A DNA stretch of 15,752 nt from Bacteroidales bacterium (GTDB lineage Bacteria > Bacteroidota > Bacteroidia > Bacteroidales > UBA932), in the NCBI GenBank assembly GCA_024402115.1, contig JAKSJQ010000044.1, positions 1 through 15,752 on the forward strand. The letters are read 5' to 3'. Position 1 is the first letter of the stretch; the number at the start of each line of letters is the position of its first letter. Shown here piece after piece: positions 1-4,829 of the stretch. The notes beneath the pieces are model-generated. The model did not search any database. It saw only the letters and a program-made list of their open reading frames with translations, and was not told where the DNA came from. Position numbers and translations under genes: made by a program.

Positions 1-13
1 AGTTCGCGACGAG

Positions 14-733
14 CTACTGATTAAGGATCCAGCCGTTGTCGCCGTGATAGATCATCTGGTGGGTCATTCCGCCGTCGATGCAGATATTCTCGCCGGTGAT
101 GAAGCCAGCCTTGTCAGAGCATAGGAACAGCACCATGTTCGCGATATCCATGGGATTGCCCACACGTCCGGCCGGCTGCTGCGTAGCGTCAGGGCCTTCA
201 TACACGGTATAGGCAGTATCGATCCATCCAGGAGAGATAGAGTTCACTCGCGCCTTGCCGGCAAGACTGACTGCCAGCGCGTGAGTAAGTGCTGCTATTC
301 CGCCCTTCGCTGCAGTGTAGCTCTCCGTCTGAGGCATGCTCATACGGTCGCGAGACGAGGACATGTTTATGACAGAAGCACCCGGAGCCAAGCTGTCCAT
401 AAAAAGCTTAACAAGATAGAATGGTGCAGTCACGCCGACGCTCATTGCATACTGGAACTCCTCGTAGGAGCACTCATCGATGCCCTTCATCATAGGAATC
501 GCATTGTTCACGATAACGTCAATCTTGTCCACCTTCGCAAGAACAAAGCATCGGAACTCCTCGAGCACTTCCCTGCTTGAGATGTCACCCTGGTAGTACA
601 CAACACCGTCAGTCGCCACCTCCGGCAGGTCCTTATCGATCACGAAAACCGTATCACCCAGTTTGGTGAACTCCTCTGCAAGGCATCTTCCGATTCCCCT
701 TGCTCCGCCTGTGATGATAACTTTCTTTCCCAT
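14..733 (-). CDS. SDR family NAD(P)-dependent oxidoreductase
   Basis: A 239-residue classical short-chain dehydrogenase/reductase, expected to act in the cytosol as a soluble NAD(P)(H)-dependent oxidoreductase. Visible motifs in order are the Rossmann glycine motif TGGARGIG (8-15), an acidic Asp33 after beta-strand 2 that favours NAD(H) over NADP(H), the NNA motif (76-78), a serine cluster (125-127, Ser126 best placed as catalytic), the YTAAK catalytic Tyr139/Lys143, SPG (167-169), and a typical SDR C-terminus with a TGENICIDGG motif (213-222). Length is normal for the family. The start was chosen because the glycine motif follows directly after a Met-Gly-Lys-Lys beginning. It stands alone: about 800 bp of repeat-rich DNA separates it from the gene upstream, and nothing follows before the window edge. 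Generic relatives are often named 3-oxoacyl-ACP reductase or sugar/alcohol dehydrogenase. The substrate cannot be read from the sequence. Confidence 0.9.
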   Translation of the reverse strand: MGKKVIITGGARGIGRCLAEEFTKLGDTVFVIDKDLPEVATDGVVYYQGDISSREVLEEFRCFVLAKVDKIDVIVNNAIPMMKGIDECSYEEFQYAMSVGVTAPFYLVKLFMDSLAPGASVINMSSSRDRMSMPQTESYTAAKGGIAALTHALAVSLAGKARVNSISPGWIDTAYTVYEGPDATQQPAGRVGNPMDIANMVLFLCSDKAGFITGENICIDGGMTHQMIYHGDNGWILNQ

Positions 734-740
734 AGTACCG

Positions 741-748
741 TAAATATA
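741..748 (-). promoter_or_regulatory. possible -7 box for the SDR gene
   Basis: On the minus strand this reads TATATTTA, one base off the Bacteroides -7 consensus TAnnTTTG. It lies only 7 nt before the ATG, which would give an almost leaderless mRNA, and no clear TTTG -33 element is seen. A promoter is expected somewhere here because the upstream 800 bp contains no gene. The exact box is a weak call. Confidence 0.25.
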
Positions 749-787
749 CTACATTTCCACGGTTCTTCAATGCATGTGCGGCGGTGC

Positions 788-827
788 GGCAGCCTGCAGG
801 AAGCATTTGCCCGCTTCTCCCGCTGCC
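788..827. repeat. GC-rich imperfect hairpin element, copy 1
   Basis: The outer stem GGCAGC/GCTGCC (788-793 with 822-827) encloses an inner stem GAAGC/GCTTC (800-804 with 813-817) and an 8-nt loop. The 3' half, TGCCCGCTTCTCCCGCT at 808-824, is repeated with a one-base deletion pair as TGCCCGCTTCCCGCT at 1498-1512 inside another hairpin. This suggests a shared extragenic repeat family. Confidence 0.5.
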
Positions 828-907
828 ATCCTCATTGCAGTGCGCTGTTCTCAGGTTTTCCACTTCGCCTGATTATGTTGCGAGGTGCAAAAACAGCTAT
901 TTCCTGT

Positions 908-1059
908 AACCCGAAAATCGGAGCGCACACGAGCATGCCCTACAGGCCTCTATATTGCCGTTCAATGTGCGTTCCGCGACGATTTTGCCTGGGAGCGCAC
1001 GACAATCAGCCATGGAAGTGCTTCTGTGGCACATCGGTGTGCGCTCCGAATTTCGGGTT
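908..1059. repeat. 152-bp nested imperfect palindrome
   Basis: The outer arms at 908-930 and 1037-1059 are 23-bp reverse complements with one mismatch. The inner arms at 967-975 (GTGCGTTCC) and 992-1000 (GGAGCGCAC) are complementary apart from one G-T pair. Both pairs share the centre 983.5, and the unpaired spacers between them are equal (36 nt each side). The motif GGAGCGCAC/GTGCGYTCC therefore occurs four times in alternating orientation at 920, 967, 992 and 1039. The same arms could fold as one long hairpin or as two tandem hairpins with 38-nt loops. No coding content is credible. Confidence 0.75.
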
Positions 1060-1092
1060 GCTCAATACCCTGAGCATCCACCACATTGGTGG
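1060..1092. repeat. two small adjacent stem-loops
   Basis: Directly after the large palindrome come GCTCA/TGAGC (1060-1064 with 1071-1075, 6-nt loop) and CCACCA/TGGTGG (1078-1083 with 1087-1092, 3-nt loop). The stems are perfect but short. No T-run follows on either strand, so neither looks like an intrinsic terminator. Confidence 0.45.
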
Positions 1093-1143
1093 GAACGCCA
1101 TTGAAAAATTTAGGACAAACTTGATTATTTGAAAAGCAAAATA

Positions 1144-1203
1144 GCTTGCTGTTGACTTGTTTTGAAGTGACGGCTGGTTTCATGGCAGAAGTCAAGTGCA
1201 AGC
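1144..1203. repeat. inverted repeat, 15-bp arms
   Basis: GCTTGCTGTTGACTT (1144-1158) is the reverse complement of 1189-1203 with two mismatches in the middle of the arm. The loop is 30 nt. Function is unknown. Confidence 0.55.
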
Positions 1204-1242
1204 GAGCCGTTCCATCGAGCTCGGCGCAGCGCTTGATCTTCA

Positions 1243-1270
1243 GCCGCCGGAGATACTTCATTCCGGCGGC
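1243..1270. repeat. perfect 9-bp GC-rich hairpin
   Basis: GCCGCCGGA (1243-1251) is exactly complementary to TCCGGCGGC (1262-1270) around a 10-nt loop. It would be stable in RNA from either strand. There is no adjacent T-run, so it is not a classical terminator. Confidence 0.55.
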
Positions 1271-1292
1271 GGTGCCACCCATGAACGCATGT

Positions 1293-1336
1293 CTCTATCT
1301 AGGGATGTTTTACCGAAAAATGCCACGAGATAGGAT
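1293..1336. repeat. 44-bp direct repeat, copy 1
   Basis: It begins CTCTATCTAGGGATGTTTT and ends GCCACGAGATAGGAT. It matches 1365-1408 at most positions, with differences concentrated in the middle. The termini CTATCT/AGATAG are complementary, so each unit can close as a stem-loop. The repeat period is 72 bp. No repeat-associated protein is nearby. Confidence 0.75.
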
Positions 1337-1364
1337 GCAAAAACGGCAAAATTGCAGAAATACG

Positions 1365-1408
1365 CTCTATCTAGGGATGTTTTGCGAGAAAAAGCCACGA
1401 GATAGAAT
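1365..1408. repeat. 44-bp direct repeat, copy 2
   Basis: This is the second copy of the unit at 1293-1336. The first 19 bases and the GCCACGAGATAG near the end are identical to copy 1, while the centre differs. Here the terminal inverted repeat TCTATCT/AGATAGA (1366-1372 with 1400-1406) is perfect over 7 bp. Confidence 0.75.
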
Positions 1409-1412
1409 CAGC

Positions 1413-1520
1413 CTTGCCGGGGGGTGCCGTCGCGGGAGCGGCAGAATGCAGATCGGCTGCGCTCCGCTCGCCGACCCTAGTCCGGGCAAATGCATTCTGC
1501 CCGCTTCCCGCTCCGGCAAG
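1413..1520. repeat. 108-bp GC-rich compound hairpin downstream of the PheC-like gene
   Basis: Paired segments from outside in are CTTGCCGG/CCGGCAAG (1413-1420 with 1513-1520), GCGGGA/TCCCGC (1432-1437 with 1506-1511), GCAGAATGCA/TGCATTCTGC (1441-1450 with 1491-1500), and inner TCGGC/GCCGA (1453-1457 with 1470-1474). It starts about 10 bp after the stop codon at 1530-1532. It could stabilise or terminate the GH3/PheC-like mRNA, but it lacks the T-run of an intrinsic terminator. It shares a core sequence with the hairpin at 788-827, which suggests a dispersed repeat. Confidence 0.7.
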
Positions 1521-1529
1521 CCCCAGCAC

Positions 1530-2384
1530 CTAAAATGCATAAACAAGCCCGTACTTGTCGTGAAGGGCACGCAAGGAGCCATCGGCCTTCATCTTTTGGA
1601 TGGTTTCATTCACCGCCGTCACCAGATCATCCTGCCCCTTACGCATCAGAACCCCGATGAATGAATGGGTAAACGGAGCCGCAAGCATAGGTGCAGCAAG
1701 CCGCGAATCCCCATTTATGTAATACGGAGCCTCAGTCACCTCGGTAATCATCACGTCCGCCTTTCCCTCGGCGATGAGGCTAGGAATCTCTTCGTTCCTT
1801 GGATGGACCGTGACCGAAGCATGAGTCAACCTGTCATGAGCAAACTGCTCATTCGTTCCGCCTGGATTCACCATCACCCTCACATCAGGCCTATCTATAT
1901 CCTCCAATTTCTGAAACCTCCCCTCGTCAGCCTTCCGACAAAGAATAGTCTTGCCATTGGCGAGATACCCCTCGCTCATGAGCATCACATCCTGACGCGC
2001 CTCGGTAATGGTAATTCCACCGATAGCCAAATCAAAGAGCTGAGGCTCGGCAAGTACATCCTCCGTCAGATCCGGCCATGAGGTTGCGACAAAGCTGACC
2101 TCGACATCGAGATCATGTGCGATAGCCTTTGCCAACTCAATACCGAATCCCCAATAGCTGCCATCCGGCTCCAAGAAAGTCAGAGGTCTATAGTCCCCCG
2201 TCGTACCCACCAGCAGAGTACCGTTTTCCTTGATACGGGCAATCGTGGGAGTATCCTGAAGCGCCTCGTCAGTTATGATGTCAGCGACCCGATACGCCCT
2301 GTACAGCCACAGCCCGGCAACCGCCGACAATAAAAAGACGACGGAGCACGATATGGCGAGCAGCCTTTTCTTGATGGAATCCAT
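1530..2384 (-). CDS. periplasmic solute-binding-fold protein, cyclohexadienyl/arogenate dehydratase (PheC)-like
   Basis: 284 residues. An N-terminal hydrophobic segment (about 8-28) is either a signal peptide or an inner-membrane anchor, and the rest is a type II periplasmic binding-protein fold (SBP_bac_3 family) exported to the periplasm. Several stretches look more like the PheC branch than like ordinary amino-acid binding proteins: TTGDYRPLTF (61-70), TSWPDL (102-107), GGITIT (122-127), NPGGTNEQFA (153-162) and GKADVMITEVTEA (197-209). PheC enzymes convert prephenate to phenylpyruvate or arogenate to phenylalanine. The gene begins 15 bp after the GH3 stop, so the two are probably cotranscribed. 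No ABC permease or ATPase gene is present, which argues against a simple uptake component. A nutrient sensor or a non-enzymatic binding protein remains possible. A large hairpin follows its stop codon. Confidence 0.75.
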   Translation of the reverse strand: MDSIKKRLLAISCSVVFLLSAVAGLWLYRAYRVADIITDEALQDTPTIARIKENGTLLVGTTGDYRPLTFLEPDGSYWGFGIELAKAIAHDLDVEVSFVATSWPDLTEDVLAEPQLFDLAIGGITITEARQDVMLMSEGYLANGKTILCRKADEGRFQKLEDIDRPDVRVMVNPGGTNEQFAHDRLTHASVTVHPRNEEIPSLIAEGKADVMITEVTEAPYYINGDSRLAAPMLAAPFTHSFIGVLMRKGQDDLVTAVNETIQKMKADGSLRALHDKYGLVYAF

Positions 2385-2399
2385 TATCTGACGATTCGG

Positions 2400-4658
2400 T
2401 TAGATAGCAACCTGAGTCTTGAGACGGATGTCGTCTGAAGCAGAACCGAGCTGGAGCTCGATATTGCATGAGTCGAGATCCCATCCGCCGATAGCCTCAT
2501 TCCAGTAACGGAGATCCTTCACCGGAATCTCAAGAGTTACGGTCTTGGTCTCGCCCGCTGCGAGAGTCACCCTCTCGAAAGCCTTGAGCTCCTTGTATGG
2601 GAACTCGACATTCGAATCGATCCTGTGCACATAGAGCTGTGCCACCTCATCGGCCTCCATCGAGCCCTCGTTGGTAAGGTCGAAGCTGACCTTGATGACA
2701 TCATTCTTTCCGTACTTGGACTTATTGGCCTTGATGTTCGCATACTTGAAGGTCACATAAGAAAGACCATGACCGAACGCGTAGAGACTCTTCACGTTCT
2801 TAGAATCGAACCACCTGTAACCAACATACATGCCCTCAGAATAGTATGCATTAGGATCCATGCGCTGCCTATATCCAGCCTGACCCTGAACGTCCTGACG
2901 ATACTGATTGCCGAAAAGGTCACCGGCAACCTCCTCCTTCTGCGGGAAATTGTTGAGCGCATAAGCAGGCGAATCCTGGAGTTTCACAGGGAAAGTGAAA
3001 GGAAGCTTGCCGGAAGGCGCGATGTTACCGAAGAGCACGTCGCCGAGCGCATTACCGCCCTCGAGACCGTTCCACCATCCCTGCACGACTGCCGGAGAGT
3101 ATTCAACCACCTGCTGAAGGTCGCATGGACCACCGGAAATCACGACAGTGACGATATTGGAATTGACCTGCGCAAGCTCTGCGAGAATCTCATTCTGACC
3201 CAATGGAAGGTCGATATCTTTCCTGTCCGAACCCTCGGTCTCGATGGACTTGTTGGTACCGCAAAGATAGATCACCAAGTCTGCGTCCCTAGCAACAACG
3301 AGCGCCTCTGCGAGCATCTCCGCGGTAGGAGCCTCATTGATGTCCACAGCGACGGTAGGATCCGGTGCGTCGCCCGGCCTTCTGCGACCGAACATGCCCT
3401 TGAAATCCTTGTATGCGGCTGCATATACGACCTCTGTGCCCTTCGGAGCCTTATTCTGGATGCCCTGGAGAGGAGTCACCTCATACGGAGCCTTCACGCC
3501 CGCGCCCATACCGCCGGACTGAGTCAGCGCAACGGCATTGCGACCGATGACCGCGATCTTCTTGACGTCCTTGCGGATTGGAAGAATGCCGTCGTTCTTG
3601 AGGAGCACGATGGACTTCTGCGCAACTTCATACGCAATCCTGCGGCTCTCCGGCTGCGAAGCGATGGTACCAGGAAGGTCATGCTCGCCATCCGGAATGC
3701 CCTTGATCGCATAGCGCACGCGAAGAATCTCCTTCGCCTTCTGGTCTATCACCTCCATCGGCACCTTACCCGCGTTCACCGAATCGATCAGCGCCGGTCC
3801 GAGATACCTGTCGCCAGTCATCTGCACATTGAGTCCATGCATTGCCGCGCCCATGGTAGAATGCGTACCGCCCCAGTCAGACACGGTGAAGCCCTTGAAT
3901 CCCCACTCGCCGCGGAGAATCTCGTTGTTCAGGTGCTCGTTCTCCGAGCAATAGTCGCCATTGACCTTGTTGTATGCCGGCATCACCACCATCGCACCAC
4001 CGTCGACGATCGCAGCCTCGAAAGGCTTGAGGTAAATCTCGCGCATGGTCCTCTCATCCACAATCACATTCACGCTGCCGCGGTTGGTCTCCTGGTTGTT
4101 GAGAGCGAAATGCTTGATACATGCCGCCGTTCCCATCTCCTGCACTCCGAGCACATATCCGGTCGCGAGCTGCGCCGAAAGGAAAGGATCCTCGGAAAGA
4201 TACTCATACGAGCGGCCGCCGACAGGAAGCCTCTGGATATTGATTGCCGGGCCGAGAATCACGTCCTTACCTCTCACGCGCGCCTCGGTGCCCATTCCTG
4301 TTCCATACTTATACGCAAGTTCCTTGGACCATGTGGCTGCGAGTGCTGAGCCCGTTGGGAAATAGGTCGCCGAATCGGTCACCCAACCCGCAGGAGCAAA
4401 GCCGTTCGGAACGCCTTCCTCACGGATGCCGAAAGGTCCGTCCGCGTACTGGATCGCAAGGATACCCTGGCTTGGAACGCCCTCAGAAGACATATTGGTC
4501 TTGCTGTGGAACATCATCACCTTCTCTTCGAGGGACATCTTCGCGATGACCTCGTCGATAGCCTTGTCATTGGCAAGAAGCCTGTCCTGGAGAGTAGGCT
4601 GGGCGCATGACACGAGCGCCACCAGCGCAGCCATAGGAGTAAATCTGGTCAGTTTCAT
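2400..4658 (-). CDS. glycoside hydrolase family 3 lipoprotein (beta-glucosidase-like)
   Basis: 752 residues, close to the usual length of BglX-type enzymes. It hydrolyses terminal beta-linked sugars from short oligosaccharides, most often beta-glucosides, though beta-xylosidase activity also occurs in GH3. A lipoprotein signal ends with ALVSC (Cys18), so the enzyme is exported and membrane-anchored. The N-terminal TIM barrel (about 35-310) carries the substrate-binding GRSYEYLSEDP (148-158), the conserved KH pair (182-183) and the nucleophile Asp261 in GFTVSDWGG. The second alpha/beta domain (about 345-560) contains ETEGSDR (473-479), where Glu473 or Glu475 is the likely acid/base. A C-terminal fibronectin-III-like domain (about 640-750) includes the FGHGLSYVTF entry motif (628-637). 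No truncation is seen. It has its own -7 box and lies after the terminator of the SusCD operon, so it is a separate unit that continues into the PheC-like gene. Confidence 0.93.
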   Translation of the reverse strand: MKLTRFTPMAALVALVSCAQPTLQDRLLANDKAIDEVIAKMSLEEKVMMFHSKTNMSSEGVPSQGILAIQYADGPFGIREEGVPNGFAPAGWVTDSATYFPTGSALAATWSKELAYKYGTGMGTEARVRGKDVILGPAINIQRLPVGGRSYEYLSEDPFLSAQLATGYVLGVQEMGTAACIKHFALNNQETNRGSVNVIVDERTMREIYLKPFEAAIVDGGAMVVMPAYNKVNGDYCSENEHLNNEILRGEWGFKGFTVSDWGGTHSTMGAAMHGLNVQMTGDRYLGPALIDSVNAGKVPMEVIDQKAKEILRVRYAIKGIPDGEHDLPGTIASQPESRRIAYEVAQKSIVLLKNDGILPIRKDVKKIAVIGRNAVALTQSGGMGAGVKAPYEVTPLQGIQNKAPKGTEVVYAAAYKDFKGMFGRRRPGDAPDPTVAVDINEAPTAEMLAEALVVARDADLVIYLCGTNKSIETEGSDRKDIDLPLGQNEILAELAQVNSNIVTVVISGGPCDLQQVVEYSPAVVQGWWNGLEGGNALGDVLFGNIAPSGKLPFTFPVKLQDSPAYALNNFPQKEEVAGDLFGNQYRQDVQGQAGYRQRMDPNAYYSEGMYVGYRWFDSKNVKSLYAFGHGLSYVTFKYANIKANKSKYGKNDVIKVSFDLTNEGSMEADEVAQLYVHRIDSNVEFPYKELKAFERVTLAAGETKTVTLEIPVKDLRYWNEAIGGWDLDSCNIELQLGSASDDIRLKTQVAI

Positions 4659-4691
4659 GTGTTATCTCGTTATTTGGTAGTCGTAATCATA

Positions 4692-4699
4692 CAAATTTA
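4692..4699 (-). promoter_or_regulatory. Bacteroides-type -7 box for the GH3 gene
   Basis: The minus strand reads TAAATTTG, an exact match to the Bacteroidota housekeeping -7 consensus TAnnTTTG. It lies 33 nt upstream of the GH3 start codon, giving a leader of roughly 25-30 nt. No perfect TTTG -33 element is seen at the expected distance; that region is instead occupied by a 14-bp palindrome. A promoter here is expected because a terminator ends the upstream operon. Confidence 0.6.
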
Positions 4700-4707
4700 C
4701 CACATTT

Positions 4708-4721
4708 TTCATAATTATGAA
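4708..4721. promoter_or_regulatory. 14-bp perfect palindrome, candidate operator of the GH3 unit
   Basis: TTCATAATTATGAA is its own reverse complement. It begins 8 bp upstream of the -7 box and overlaps the place where the -33 element should be. This position fits a binding site for a dimeric regulator. The regulator is not in the window, and the AT-rich composition means chance cannot be excluded. Confidence 0.4.
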
Positions 4722-4764
4722 GGCACATCCTCGCCGAGTCATAGTGTGCAAAAATGGAATATGT

Positions 4765-4796
4765 AAAAAAAGAGGCCGATCAAAAGATCGGCCTCT
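4765..4796 (-). terminator. intrinsic terminator of the SusCD operon
   Basis: On the minus strand an 11-bp perfect stem AGAGGCCGATC/GATCGGCCTCT with a TTTT loop is followed by a run of seven T. It lies about 33 bp after the stop codon of the BACON lipoprotein gene. There is no T-run on the plus-strand side, so it acts in the minus direction. It separates the five-gene operon from the GH3 unit. Confidence 0.93.
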
Positions 4797-4829
4797 GGTA
4801 TGCTAACAAAAATGCAGAAGCATTTTCCA

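Larger units (their letters stand above)
734..1529. other. about 800-bp gene-free, repeat-dense intergenic region
   Basis: No credible gene was found between the SDR gene and the PheC-like gene. Open frames here (for example 962-1282 minus and 1146-1664 plus) have no recognisable domain, run through the repeats, and in the second case run into the real gene on the other strand. The region instead holds a chain of stem-loops (788-827, 908-1059, 1060-1075, 1078-1092, 1144-1203, 1243-1270 and 1413-1520) and a 44-bp direct repeat (1293-1336 and 1365-1408). It may be a cluster of dispersed extragenic palindromic elements or the remains of a small non-autonomous element. No transposase or reverse-transcriptase gene is in the window. 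Confidence 0.7.

Noticed and set aside
908..1059. Integron attC site
   Set aside because: The ends show AAC and GTT triplets, but the right end does not fit the GTTRRRY core and no integrase or cassette is present.
962..1282. 106-residue minus-strand open frame in the repeat region
   Set aside because: It runs through the palindrome and hairpins, shows no recognisable domain or signal, and has composition explained by the repeats.
1293..1408. CRISPR array
   Set aside because: Only two repeat copies, with diverged centres and a single 28-bp gap, and no cas genes.
734..1529. Retron or insertion sequence
   Set aside because: Inverted repeats are present, but no reverse transcriptase, transposase or target-site duplication was seen.
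1146..1664. 172-residue plus-strand open frame
   Set aside because: It crosses the direct repeats and the 1413-1520 hairpin and then overlaps the end of the well-supported PheC-like gene on the opposite strand. It has no protein-like pattern.
2625..4349. 574-residue plus-strand open frame opposite the GH3 gene
   Set aside because: It lies wholly antisense to a gene with intact GH3 catalytic motifs, and its Arg/His/Leu-rich product is typical of a reverse-frame shadow.
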